DNA of 27,921 nt from Acidobacteriota bacterium (lineage in GTDB: Bacteria; Acidobacteriota; Blastocatellia; Pyrinomonadales; Pyrinomonadaceae): contig JAHEEZ010000005.1 of assembly GCA_024640445.1 (NCBI GenBank), positions 1 to 27,921 of the forward strand, in the 5' to 3' direction. This document shows, one piece after another, positions 7,313 to 14,930 of this stretch (position 1 is the stretch's first letter; each line of letters begins with the position of its first letter). The notes below the pieces were generated by a model. That model was given only the letters and a program-made list of their open reading frames with translations. It had not been told where the DNA came from and made no database searches. The position numbers and the translations under genes are program-made.

Positions 7313-8616
7313 ATCACCGTTCCGTCTTTCAATATCGCGTTCTTCGGGATCAGGATGATCCCCTCCCTGATGTAGTGGTTCTCCCCGTCTTCTTCTTCGA
7401 TCCCGCGATCGTTTATCAGCTTCACGTTCTGGCCGATCCTCGCGTTCTTGTCGATGATCGCTTTTCTGATCACCGAGTTTTCGCCGATTCCCATATGCGG
7501 GACGCCTTTCGCGACATTCTCGGTCAACTCGTCCACGGATTCGTAATAATCGGCCCCCATTATTATTGACTCTTCGACCTTCACCCCATTGTCGATTCTG
7601 CTTCTCAAGCCAAATATTGAATTCCGGGCGTGTACGCCGGTAAGGATGCAGCCTTCGCTGATCATCGAGTTTCCTATGTCGCTGTCCTGAATCTTCGAAG
7701 GCGGAAGATAACGGCTGCGGGTGAAGATCGGTGCGTCGGCATTGAAGAAATTAAATTTCGGAAGTGGCCTGGCGAGGTCGAGGTTGGCGTCGTAAAACGC
7801 TTTGATCGTCCCGATATCCTCCCAGTAGTCCGAGAACAAATACGCCTGGACATTTTGGTTTTCGATCGCTGCGGGAATGACCTCGCGGCCGAAGTCCACC
7901 CAGCTTTCATCCCGATTCAAAAGTTCGACAAGTTTGTCGAAACTGAAAACGTAGATTCCCATCGATGCCAGGTACGGGCGCGATTCCGACTCTTCGCGAG
8001 ATAAACCAAATCTGGTCGTATCAACGCTCATCGATTTGAGTTCTTCGCCGGTGGGTTTCTCTTTGAATTCGGAGATGGTTCCGTCGCCTTCGGTCTTCAG
8101 AAGCCCGAAGCCCTCCGCTTCGTCGGCTGTGCAGGGAATTACCGAGATCGTCACGTCCGCATCGGTTTCAATGTGGCGCCTGATAAACGGCCGGTAGTCC
8201 ATCCGGTAAAGATGGTCGCCCGAAAGTATGAGGATAGTGTCCACGCCCCAGTCACGTATGTGCGGAATGACCTGTCTCACAGCATCCGCTGTTCCCTGGA
8301 ACCACTGCGGGCTGTCGCGCCTTTGCTCCGCGGCTATGATCTCAACGAAGCCCGAAGAAAATGACGAGAATCGGTAGGTCCTTGAAATGTGCCGATTAAG
8401 CGACGCTGAATTGAATTGCGTCAGCACGAAGATCTGCATAATGCTGGAATTGATGCAGTTCGAGATCGGCACATCGACCAGCCGGTACTTCCCTCCGAGC
8501 GGCACCGCCGGTTTCGCGCGTTCGCGGGTCAGCGGGAAAAGCCTGGAACCGGCGCCTCCTCCGAGAATGATCGCCATTACCTTAGGTGTTTTATCCATCA
8601 TATGTGCGGGATCCAT
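7309..8616 (-). CDS. glgC: Glucose-1-phosphate adenylyltransferase (ADP-glucose pyrophosphorylase)
   Basis: 435 residues, close to the usual 420-430. It makes ADP-glucose from ATP and glucose-1-phosphate, the committed step of bacterial glycogen synthesis, in the cytosol. The N-terminus carries the nucleotidyltransferase signature GGGAGSRLFPLTRERAKPAV and GKYRLVDVPISNCINS; SGDHLYRMDY gives the catalytic aspartate region, EFKEKP and YWEDIGTI the sugar-phosphate site. The C-terminal half is a left-handed beta-helix ending IREGIILIPKNAILKDGTVI. The overall wording is close to cyanobacterial and plant enzymes. ATG at 8616 is used, but an internal ATG-ATG six codons later is possible; neither has a clear Shine-Dalgarno. 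No other glycogen gene is nearby. Confidence 0.96.
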   Translation of the reverse strand: MDPAHMMDKTPKVMAIILGGGAGSRLFPLTRERAKPAVPLGGKYRLVDVPISNCINSSIMQIFVLTQFNSASLNRHISRTYRFSSFSSGFVEIIAAEQRRDSPQWFQGTADAVRQVIPHIRDWGVDTILILSGDHLYRMDYRPFIRRHIETDADVTISVIPCTADEAEGFGLLKTEGDGTISEFKEKPTGEELKSMSVDTTRFGLSREESESRPYLASMGIYVFSFDKLVELLNRDESWVDFGREVIPAAIENQNVQAYLFSDYWEDIGTIKAFYDANLDLARPLPKFNFFNADAPIFTRSRYLPPSKIQDSDIGNSMISEGCILTGVHARNSIFGLRSRIDNGVKVEESIIMGADYYESVDELTENVAKGVPHMGIGENSVIRKAIIDKNARIGQNVKLINDRGIEEEDGENHYIREGIILIPKNAILKDGTVI

Positions 8617-8701
8617 CGGCTAAAGATTTATTCGTGAAACATTTAGAGAATAGCTTTGTTAAGGTCAAAAGTTCAAGAAGGTACGATGTCCGGGGAATCT
8701 G

Positions 8702-8730
8702 TTGACACGACCGCTGACGCGTGATACTTT
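8702..8730 (+). promoter_or_regulatory. Candidate sigma-70-type promoter for the cobalamin-riboswitch transcript
   Basis: TTGACA (8702-8707) and TACTTT (8725-8730) are spaced 17 bases apart, about 40 bases before the riboswitch P1 stem. The -35 is perfect and the -10 poor. Start would be near 8737, exactly where a small hairpin begins. Confidence 0.4.
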
Positions 8731-8736
8731 CCCCTC

Positions 8737-8765
8737 ACCGTCCGGGAAGGGCGGACCGGTCTTTT
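8737..8765 (+). other. Short hairpin plus T4 upstream of the riboswitch
   Basis: ACCGTCCG (8737-8744) pairs with CGGACCGGT (8752-8760) with one bulged base, then CTTTT. It could be a 5'-end stabilising hairpin of the leader or a weak terminator of anything transcribed from further upstream. Between here and the glgC start (8617-8701) I see nothing else definite. Confidence 0.35.
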
Positions 8766-8769
8766 CAAT

Positions 8770-8899
8770 CTAAACAACCTTTACGCGGGGGAAGCCGAGT
8801 GAGATTCTCGCACGATCGCGTCACAGTGAATGCCACGCAGGGCCCTTTTACAGGTAACTGCTTTCGGCAAAGTCTGGAGACCCGTTAGAGGTTATTTAG
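8770..8899 (+). promoter_or_regulatory. Cobalamin (B12) riboswitch
   Basis: The conserved core is readable: GGGGAAGCCGAGTGAGATTC followed by CGCACGATCGCG and TCACAGTGA, then the 3' signature AAGTCTGGAGACCCG, matching the consensus GTCAGGAGACC block. The closing P1 stem is visible: CTAAACAACC (8770-8779) pairs with GGTTATTTAG (8890-8899) with one wobble or mismatch. It precedes an ABC transporter of the BtuF-BtuC-BtuD type, the classical target. In this class adenosyl- or other cobalamin binding lowers expression, here probably through the downstream terminator hairpin. Confidence 0.9.
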
Positions 8900-8955
8900 C
8901 CGACAATGCTTCGCGACAAGGCATAAAGGTTATTCGGGTAACTTAAGATATTTTT

Positions 8956-9005
8956 GGCCCCGGTTTTTTCCTTGGAGCGTTCCAGGTGAAGAACCGGGGC
9001 CTTTT
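8956..9005 (+). terminator. Long terminator hairpin between riboswitch and btuF
   Basis: GGCCCCGGTT (8956-8965) pairs perfectly with AACCGGGGCC (8992-9001), and pairing continues inward through wobbles and one mismatch to a GCGT loop, a stem of about 20 bp. TTTT follows at 9002-9005. It ends only about 18 bases before the btuF start, so it is best read as the riboswitch expression platform. I could not identify a convincing antiterminator pairing by eye. Confidence 0.78.
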
Positions 9006-9022
9006 GATTGTTGTTCACAGCT

Positions 9023-9937
9023 ATGCGGATGCGAAAGAAACTTTCCAGAGTGATCCTGCTCTTTGCGGCAGTTGTTGCGGTTGCCGCGGCATGTTCCGGA
9101 CCGTCGGCCCGCCACAACTCTTTCGCGCGCACGGTGACTGACGACCTTGGTCGAAAGGTAGCGCTTCCGGAGGAGGTCACCCGCGTGGTTTCGCTTGCTC
9201 CGAACATCACCGAGATAGTTTTTGCGGTGGGCGCGGGAGACAAGCTTGTCGGTGTCACGACCTTCTGCAATTATCCCGCGGCCGCAAATCAGATAAAGAA
9301 GGTCGGGGACACCCTGAAGCCTAACATCGAGACGATCGTTGCACTTCGGCCCCAGGTAGTCCTGGTATCGACCGCTTCGCAGCTCGAGGGGTTCATCGGA
9401 CTACTCGATGAACAGCAAATAAGCGTTCTTGTTACAAACCCCAGTTCGGTTGAAGGCGTTTTTGAATCGATGGCAAAGATCGGTGAGGCACTCGGGAAGT
9501 CGGGAGAGGCCAAGGTTGTCGTCGCACGATTGCGGGAGCGGGTCGAAGGGGTCAGGGAAAGCGCCGCGAAGATCAAATATGAAAAGCCGCAGACGGTCTT
9601 CGTGCAGATAGACCCTACTTTGTACACGATCGGGAAAGCCTCGTTCATCACTGATCTCGTGAAGATCGCCGGGGGCCGTTCGGTGACCGGAGACCTCGAA
9701 TCGGCATATCCGAAAGTGAGCAGGGAAGCCGCAAAGGCCTACGATCCGAGCGTGATAATCCTTTCCGACAGCCCTGACAACCGCGAGCCGAACGATGTTT
9801 TTGCCGATTCCGAGGCTGTGAGAGACGGGCGAATAGTCCGAATCGATGCCGATGTCCTTTCCCGTCCCGGACCGAGAATAGTCGATGCTCTTGAGCTCAT
9901 CTTCAAGGGCATTCGGGGAGAAACGCCGAACGAATGA
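9023..9937 (+). CDS. btuF: Cobalamin ABC transporter substrate-binding lipoprotein
   Basis: 304 residues from ATG 9023 (an in-frame ATG at 9029 is also possible; a TTG at 9008 is less likely because it lies almost on the terminator T-run). The N-terminus has basic residues, a hydrophobic core and a cysteine at residue 24 in AVAAACS, so it is probably a lipoprotein on the periplasmic face. The rest is a helical-backbone binding protein: RTVTDDLGRKVALPEEVTRV, then VSLAPNITEIVFAVGAGDKLVGVT, and a C-terminal lobe with RIVRIDADVLSRPGPR. Such proteins bind B12, heme or siderophores; the riboswitch upstream points to cobalamin. It overlaps btuC by four bases (ATGA), so the two are translationally coupled. 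Confidence 0.88.
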   Translation: MRMRKKLSRVILLFAAVVAVAAACSGPSARHNSFARTVTDDLGRKVALPEEVTRVVSLAPNITEIVFAVGAGDKLVGVTTFCNYPAAANQIKKVGDTLKPNIETIVALRPQVVLVSTASQLEGFIGLLDEQQISVLVTNPSSVEGVFESMAKIGEALGKSGEAKVVVARLRERVEGVRESAAKIKYEKPQTVFVQIDPTLYTIGKASFITDLVKIAGGRSVTGDLESAYPKVSREAAKAYDPSVIILSDSPDNREPNDVFADSEAVRDGRIVRIDADVLSRPGPRIVDALELIFKGIRGETPNE

Positions 9938-10911
9938 CCGTACGAGAATCGATCAACGGCAGAGCAAAGGCGTTTCGATATGGAGCGGCACTTCTGATAT
10001 TGCTCGGAATCGCGATCCTGGCCGCCGCGTCTCTTGGCGCGGAGAACATATCGCTTTTTCACCTGAACGACGCCGGTTCGACGATCCTGTTCGAAATACG
10101 CCTTCCACGGATCCTGCTCGGAGCCTGTGTGGGAGCGAGCCTCGCTGCCGCCGGAGCCGGGCTTCAGGCGCTTCTCAGAAATCCGCTGGCTGAACCCTAT
10201 CTGCTTGGCGTTTCAAACGGCGCCGCGCTCGGGACGATGGTGGCGATCGTCCTATTCGGCTCGTTTGACTATGCGAGGCCTGTTCTGGCATTTGCGGGCG
10301 CGGCCCTATCGACCTTTGCGGTCTACCAGATGGCGCGTTCCAAGGTCGGTATGAATTCAGAACGACTGATCCTGTCCGGCGTGATCGTCACCACGCTCTT
10401 GTCTTCCGTGATCATTTTGCTGACCAGTCTTCTTGACGCGACCCGCCTCAGGAGCTTCACGTTCTGGCTTCTCGGGGACCTGTCCCAGGCGACGCGCAGC
10501 GGATTCTACATTTGCCTGGCCTCGGCTGTGATCGGCACCCTGATCCTTTCAACGCAGGCCAAGGCCCTGAATCTGATGATGGTTGGCGAACGGGATGCAT
10601 TCGATTTCGGCGTCGAGGTGGAAAGGACGCGGCTCGCGGTCTTCGCTGCTTCCGCCGGTCTCGTAGGAATAGCGGTTTCTGCGAGCGGTTCGGTAGGGTT
10701 TGTAGGCCTGATCGTTCCGCACCTGATTCGGCTTGCGGTCGGAAGCGACAATCGGCTGGTCCTTCCGTTTTCAGCGCTGTTTGGCGCGAGTTTCGTCGTG
10801 ATAGCCGACACCGCCGCGAGGACGATGATAGCTCCGAGGGAGCTTCCTGTGGGAGCGATCACAGCGCTGATCGGATGCCCTTTGTTCATTTGGCTCCTAA
10901 GGCGCAACTGA
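9934..10911 (+). CDS. btuC: Cobalamin ABC transporter permease (FecCD/BtuC family)
   Basis: 325 residues, normal length. A very hydrophobic protein with about ten membrane segments. Family landmarks include RLPRILLGACVGASLAAAGA near residue 55, then GLQALLRNPLAEPYLLGVSN, the middle block FTFWLLGDLSQA, and GSVGFVGLIVPHLIRLAVG near residue 245, which forms the coupling helix to the ATPase. The C-terminus has PRELPVGAITALIGCPLFIWLL, the usual ending. It forms a dimer in the inner membrane and is driven by the ATPase encoded next. The ATGA overlap with btuF and the 19-base gap to btuD indicate one operon. Substrate is inferred from the riboswitch. Confidence 0.93.
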   Translation: MTVRESINGRAKAFRYGAALLILLGIAILAAASLGAENISLFHLNDAGSTILFEIRLPRILLGACVGASLAAAGAGLQALLRNPLAEPYLLGVSNGAALGTMVAIVLFGSFDYARPVLAFAGAALSTFAVYQMARSKVGMNSERLILSGVIVTTLLSSVIILLTSLLDATRLRSFTFWLLGDLSQATRSGFYICLASAVIGTLILSTQAKALNLMMVGERDAFDFGVEVERTRLAVFAASAGLVGIAVSASGSVGFVGLIVPHLIRLAVGSDNRLVLPFSALFGASFVVIADTAARTMIAPRELPVGAITALIGCPLFIWLLRRN

Positions 10912-10930
10912 TGTTGCGAATGAACTGTAA

Positions 10931-11701
10931 ATGCTAAAAGTACAGAACATATCAGCGGGGTATGGTTCAAGGGACATTCTCAGGGACATCTCTTTCGAAG
11001 TTCCTGAAGGCCGTATCACCGCGCTGCTTGGCGCAAACGGCGCTGGCAAAACGACTCTGCTCAGAACCCTGAATCGGACGCTCGAGACGCGTTCAGGAGA
11101 AGTGTTTCTCGCAGACATGCCACTTTCGGAAATGTCCCGCCGCGACATTGCGCGGGGAATAGCCGTTGTCGCTCAGGAGAACGAGACCAGTTTTCCTGTG
11201 ACGGTGCAGGAATTTGTGCTTTCCGGGCGCTTCGCACACGGGAGCACGTTCGGGTGGGAAACCGTGGCCGATCTGTCGGCGGCAGAGACGGGGCTCGTCG
11301 TATGCGAGCTCGCCGACATGCGCGATCGCCTTATGAACGAGCTGTCCGGAGGCGAACGTCAGAGAGTCCTTTTGGCAAGGGCGCTCGCGACGGAAGCCCG
11401 TGTGCTTCTGCTTGATGAGCCGACGGCAAATCTCGATCTTTCGCACCAGGCAATGATGTTCCGTCTTGTGAACGAGCGTTCAAAGGGCTGCGGCGGATCG
11501 GCAGTCGTGATCACGCACGATCTGAATCTCGCTTCCGAGTTTGCCGATGAGATCCTTCTGCTGAAGAAAGGAGAAATTGCCGCCCAGGGACCGCCTGGAA
11601 AAGTGCTTACGGCGGACCTGATCCGGTCTGTCTTCGGAGTGGATGTATTACTCGACTCAAATCCGGGTACGGGAAACGTGAGGGTGACGAACCTATGGTG
11701 A
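10931..11701 (+). CDS. btuD: Cobalamin ABC transporter ATP-binding protein
   Basis: 256 residues with all ABC motifs in order: Walker A GANGAGKTT (34-42), Q-loop glutamine at Q82, signature LSGGERQR (138-145), Walker B VLLLDEPTANLD with D162-E163, and the H-loop VITHDL (H196). It powers the BtuC permease from the cytosolic side. The best start is ATG 10931, 19 bases after the btuC stop. Related siderophore and heme ATPases have the same motifs, so cobalamin specificity rests on context. The stop codon is followed within five bases by the start of an 11-unit heptanucleotide array. Confidence 0.92.
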   Translation: MLKVQNISAGYGSRDILRDISFEVPEGRITALLGANGAGKTTLLRTLNRTLETRSGEVFLADMPLSEMSRRDIARGIAVVAQENETSFPVTVQEFVLSGRFAHGSTFGWETVADLSAAETGLVVCELADMRDRLMNELSGGERQRVLLARALATEARVLLLDEPTANLDLSHQAMMFRLVNERSKGCGGSAVVITHDLNLASEFADEILLLKKGEIAAQGPPGKVLTADLIRSVFGVDVLLDSNPGTGNVRVTNLW

Positions 11702-11705
11702 GAAA

Positions 11706-11782
11706 GAGTGATGGGTGAAGAGAGATGAGTACTGAGTACTGAGTGATGGGTACTGAGAGATGAGAGATGAGAGATGGGCGGT
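11706..11782 (+). repeat. Heptanucleotide repeat array 2 (11 units)
   Basis: Eleven uninterrupted 7-bp units: GAGTGAT, GGGTGAA, GAGAGAT, GAGTACT twice, GAGTGAT, GGGTACT, GAGAGAT three times, GGGCGGT. The consensus is GAGNNNT, which puts TGA at nearly every unit junction. It begins right after the btuD stop (11699-11701). Confidence 0.9.
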
Positions 11783-11793
11783 GATCCGACTGG

Positions 11794-11880
11794 AGCGCAG
11801 GCAGCCTTGCCTGCCATGAGCGAAGCGAATTAGCGGTGAACGGTGGTCCTTCTGAAGCCCAGCAAGCCTTGCCTGCAAAG
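11794..11880 (+). repeat. Two palindromic CAGGCA/TTGCCTGC elements
   Basis: GCAGGCAGCCTTGCCTGC lies within 11797-11815, and a second partly matching copy, CAGCAAGCCTTGCCTGC, ends at about 11877. Each can fold into a short GC-rich hairpin around TTGCCTGC. Between them is the segment 11815-11833, similar to 2084-2102, and AGCGGTGAAC, also found at 19278-19287. Together these look like REP-type modules. From 11881 to 11941 I see nothing definite. Confidence 0.7.
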
Positions 11881-11941
11881 GGCCAAGTTAGGGGCGGAGA
11901 TTAGTACAGATTATTGAGTTCAAAGTGAATCGGAGCGATAG

Positions 11942-14290
11942 ATGAAACTGTTATATGTGATTTTGATCCTGATGTGCTGCGGGACGGGGGTCTTTGCGCA
12001 GGACGGCTCGGTTATTTCAGGAAAGATCTTTGACGCGGCGGGGGACCCGGCGGAAGGGGCGCGGGTCCGGCTTATCAATGAACGGATGGGCTCGGCGACA
12101 GAAACTGCTGCCGGAGCAGACGGATCATTCCTCTTCTCGCAGGTAAGTGCCGGCAAATATATGTTGATCGCCGATACCGGCAGCGCTTCCGCAAGAACTA
12201 ATCTTACGGCGAACAAAGGAATTAGCATACAGGCTGATCTCAAACTTTTGAGAAATGCGATCGCCGAACTCGTCGATGTAAAGATCTCAGCCGGGACCTC
12301 ACAGCCGGTTGCCGAAGTAGCCAAGACCGTCGACTTGATCGGCAGGGATGAAGTTGCGGCTCGTGACGAGCTGTCCCTCGCGGATACGCTGCGGACAATA
12401 CCTGGATTTCGCGTTCAGCAGCTCGGCGGTTACGGACGCACGGCCAGTATTAAAACGCGGGGTCTTCGAAACCAGGACACGGCTCTTTTGATAGACGGCA
12501 TCCGGTTTCGCGATCCGACCTCGATCACCGGCGACGCGTCTGCTTTTCTCTCTGACCTGGCGGTGTCCGGCGCTGAAAGGATCGAGGTCCTAAGGGGAAC
12601 CGGAAGCTCGTTGTACGGGACGAACGCGATCGGCGGAGTGATCGATATCCGGACGACGGAACCCGAGAAAGGCTTTCACGGAGACGCATCCGGAGGATTC
12701 GGGAACCTCGGACTTGGCACCGGGCGAGCGCGGATCACGGGCGGAACGGAAAAGCTCCTAGGAACCGCTTCGTTCGCAAGGACAGTATTCACGAAGGGAA
12801 TAGACGGCGACGACGAAGCACGGAACACGGGTTTCCAGGGCAGGATCGACTATCGGCCGTTCGCGAGCACACAGGTCTCTGGAAGGGTGATGATGTCGCG
12901 GGCTTTTGTAATGCTCAACGTCAGTCCCGACACGCTCGGCGAGGTAGGCAGTGGCGTTATCGATGCGGTAGAAGGACTGAACTTCGTTGCGGACGCGAAT
13001 GATCCGGATAATTCTCAGAAGTCGGATTTCTTTCTCGGAAGGTTTTCGATCACTCACGTTCTTTCGCCGAAGTTATTTTTGAATATCTCGTACCAGGGGT
13101 TGAACACGAAGCGGATTAACGAGAACGGTGTGCTCGGACCGGGATTTCAACCTTTTTCCGGGACGGAGACCAGCAGATTCGAAGGGCGTATCGACACATT
13201 TGACGCCAGGCTCAACTGGACTCCTGCTGCGTCAAAGCTCTTTACTTTCGGCGTTGAACTTGAGGCTGAGGATTACCAAAACGATGGACTCGGCCCGTCG
13301 CAGATGGACGCGTTCTTTGCAGAATCGGGCCAAACGAGCGCGACCGTCTATGCGCAGCATCTGGCGGGATTCTTCGACGGCCGGCTGCAGCTTGCGGGCG
13401 GTATCCGCTTGCAGCGCTTCTCGGTCGGTTCAACTTCTTTCAGCGCGGTTAATCCGCCCTACGAAGATCTTCTCATCGAAGATCCGCCGGGCGCAGTCAC
13501 TTTCGACGGCGCCGGTTCATATCTCTTCCGGTCAACGGGCACCAAGATCAGGGGGCACGCCGGAAACGGGTACAGGGTGCCATCGCTCTACGAGCGGCTG
13601 GGTACCTTCTACAGTTCGTTCTCTCAGGCATTCACCGCGCTTGGCGACCCGGACCTGAAGCCGGAGCGTTCCGTCGCTTTCGACGCGGGGATCGATCAGG
13701 AATTCGCCGACGGAAGGGTCAGATTTTCATTGACCTATTTCTACACAAGACTTACTGACACGATCGGGTTCGGCTTTCCGGTGCCTGACATTGGCTCGAC
13801 CGAACGGCCATGGGGCGGTTATCGCAACGAGAAAGGCGGCATCGCCAGGGGCGGGGAACTCAGTGCAACCGTTCGGCCGAGCGATTCCACATACATTTTC
13901 AGTTCCTACACTTACACGAACAGCGACCAAAGGTCCTCTCAGGTACCAGGCAGCGGGGTGATCGACACGCTCGGGATCCCGTCGAACCGGTTCACGCTTC
14001 TGGTCAATCAGCGTATAGCGGAAAGGCTGAACATCAGCTTCGACCTGCTTGTCGCAGGCAAATACCTTGCGCCGATCTTCAGTAACCAGACTTTCACAAC
14101 GGTCCTGTACCGATTTGACGGCAACAGGCGGGGCGATCTATCGGCCGCCTACGACGTTCCCTGGAAGAGAGAGAAGATACATCTCGTACTTCGGGCCACC
14201 GTCCAGAACCTTTTCGCCAACCGTTATTTTGAGAATGGTTTCCGAACCGAAGGCCGGACGGGAAGGATCGGGCTGGCGCTGCGCTTCTAG
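11942..14290 (+). CDS. TonB-dependent outer-membrane receptor, probable cobalamin receptor (BtuB-like)
   Basis: 782 residues. Signal peptide MKLLYVILILMCCGTGVFAQ (1-20), then a carboxypeptidase-regulatory-like/CnaB domain (about 24-95: SGKIFDAAGDPAEGARV, AGADGSFLFSQVSAGKY). The plug domain (about 120-235) contains LADTLRTIPGFRVQQLGGYG, IKTRGLRNQDTALLIDGIRF and RIEVLRGTGSSLYGTNAIGG. The remainder is a beta-barrel with the late motif GDPDLKPERSVAFDAG and terminal Phe (LALRF), as expected for assembly into the outer membrane. The N-terminal extra domain is common in acidobacteria and Bacteroidota. The plug and size resemble BtuB, and the btuFCD operon immediately upstream supports B12 uptake, but it is separated by 240 bases of repeats and has no riboswitch of its own, so substrate is inference. 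Confidence 0.88.
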   Translation: MKLLYVILILMCCGTGVFAQDGSVISGKIFDAAGDPAEGARVRLINERMGSATETAAGADGSFLFSQVSAGKYMLIADTGSASARTNLTANKGISIQADLKLLRNAIAELVDVKISAGTSQPVAEVAKTVDLIGRDEVAARDELSLADTLRTIPGFRVQQLGGYGRTASIKTRGLRNQDTALLIDGIRFRDPTSITGDASAFLSDLAVSGAERIEVLRGTGSSLYGTNAIGGVIDIRTTEPEKGFHGDASGGFGNLGLGTGRARITGGTEKLLGTASFARTVFTKGIDGDDEARNTGFQGRIDYRPFASTQVSGRVMMSRAFVMLNVSPDTLGEVGSGVIDAVEGLNFVADANDPDNSQKSDFFLGRFSITHVLSPKLFLNISYQGLNTKRINENGVLGPGFQPFSGTETSRFEGRIDTFDARLNWTPAASKLFTFGVELEAEDYQNDGLGPSQMDAFFAESGQTSATVYAQHLAGFFDGRLQLAGGIRLQRFSVGSTSFSAVNPPYEDLLIEDPPGAVTFDGAGSYLFRSTGTKIRGHAGNGYRVPSLYERLGTFYSSFSQAFTALGDPDLKPERSVAFDAGIDQEFADGRVRFSLTYFYTRLTDTIGFGFPVPDIGSTERPWGGYRNEKGGIARGGELSATVRPSDSTYIFSSYTYTNSDQRSSQVPGSGVIDTLGIPSNRFTLLVNQRIAERLNISFDLLVAGKYLAPIFSNQTFTTVLYRFDGNRRGDLSAAYDVPWKREKIHLVLRATVQNLFANRYFENGFRTEGRTGRIGLALRF

Positions 14291-14323
14291 CGCCTATAGG
14301 TGAAGTTTCGCCTGTTTTTGCTG

Positions 14324-14332
14324 TGCTATAAT
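14324..14332 (+). promoter_or_regulatory. Extended -10 promoter candidate
   Basis: TGC TATAAT, with a perfect TATAAT at 14327-14332, 26 bases before the ATG at 14359. No -35 match, as is common with extended -10 promoters. Confidence 0.5.
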
Positions 14333-14344
14333 CGCGAAAAACAC

Positions 14345-14352
14345 GGAAGGTG
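14345..14352 (+). promoter_or_regulatory. Ribosome binding site deciding the 14359 start
   Basis: GGAAGGTG lies six bases before ATG 14359. The in-frame GTG at 14350 falls inside it and is therefore rejected as a start. Confidence 0.7.
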
Positions 14353-14358
14353 AATCAT

Positions 14359-14847
14359 ATGCACAGAACACAGTTGTTTCTCGGTTCGGCATTGGTCGTG
14401 ATCTTGTCCGGCGCCGCGTTCGCACAATCCAAAACGGTGACAAATGCAGACCTGGAGAAGTACAGGGTACAGAGGCTCGCGGCAGAAAAGGACCTAAACG
14501 AGAATTACGAGGAACTCGGATTTCCTTCTCCGGAGGAGCTTGAGAGGCAGGAGCAGAAAAGCCGCAGCGAGTACGCTGCCCTCGCGCGGAGACTCCGCGA
14601 AGAAGAGGCCCGGCAGCCTCAAAATGACAGTTTTGTGACGTATTACCAAACCGCTCCTACCGCATATCCCTATCCAAATCCCAGCTTCGTGGATTACGGG
14701 GGCAGATACGCACCTTCCTATCTCTACTATCGTTTCTACAATCCCGGCTATCGTTATCCGGTCCATCGCGGCCGCACCGAACCACGGCGCTTCCAGACTT
14801 TCCGCAGGCAGTGGCGGAATGCAGTCAGGCAAAACGGAAGGAATTAA
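14359..14847 (+). CDS. Small secreted protein of unknown function, Tyr/Pro-rich C-terminus
   Basis: 162 residues from ATG 14359, chosen for the ribosome binding site. I do not recognise the family. The N-terminus is a signal peptide (HRTQLFLGSALVVILSGAAFAQ). The next part (about 25-85) is highly charged and probably helical or coiled coil (LEKYRVQRLAAEKDLNENYEE, LERQEQKSRSEYAALARRLREEEA). The last third is rich in Tyr, Pro and Arg (YPYPNPSFVDYGGRYAPSYL, then RRFQTFRRQWRNAVRQNGRN), probably disordered and basic. It has its own promoter candidate and stands between the TonB receptor and gatB. Periplasmic or surface location is inferred from the signal peptide. A heptanucleotide array starts one base after its stop. 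Confidence 0.72.
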   Translation: MHRTQLFLGSALVVILSGAAFAQSKTVTNADLEKYRVQRLAAEKDLNENYEELGFPSPEELERQEQKSRSEYAALARRLREEEARQPQNDSFVTYYQTAPTAYPYPNPSFVDYGGRYAPSYLYYRFYNPGYRYPVHRGRTEPRRFQTFRRQWRNAVRQNGRN

Positions 14848-14848
14848 C

Positions 14849-14897
14849 GAGTACTGAGTGATGAGTAAGGAGTGATGAGAAATGAGGACCGAGTATT
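14849..14897 (+). repeat. Heptanucleotide repeat array 3 (7 units)
   Basis: Seven 7-bp units: GAGTACT, GAGTGAT, GAGTAAG, GAGTGAT, GAGAAAT, GAGGACC, GAGTATT. It begins one base after the stop codon at 14845-14847, in the same orientation as the other arrays. Confidence 0.88.
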
Positions 14898-14930
14898 GAT
14901 GTTGACTAACGCAGCTTATTTCCAACATCG

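Noticed and set aside
11693..11878. Minus-strand open frames translating to Ser/Leu/Thr/His-rich strings (SLSTHHS and LITQYS types), also at 11359-11817 and 14494-14928
   Set aside because: The open frame is a by-product of the heptanucleotide arrays, which have no stops on that strand in any frame. There is no start site or domain.
12758..13057. Minus-strand 99-residue open frame and the 176-residue plus-strand frame at 13128-13658 inside the TonB receptor
   Set aside because: Both are shadow frames of the receptor, whose own frame has coherent plug and barrel motifs throughout.
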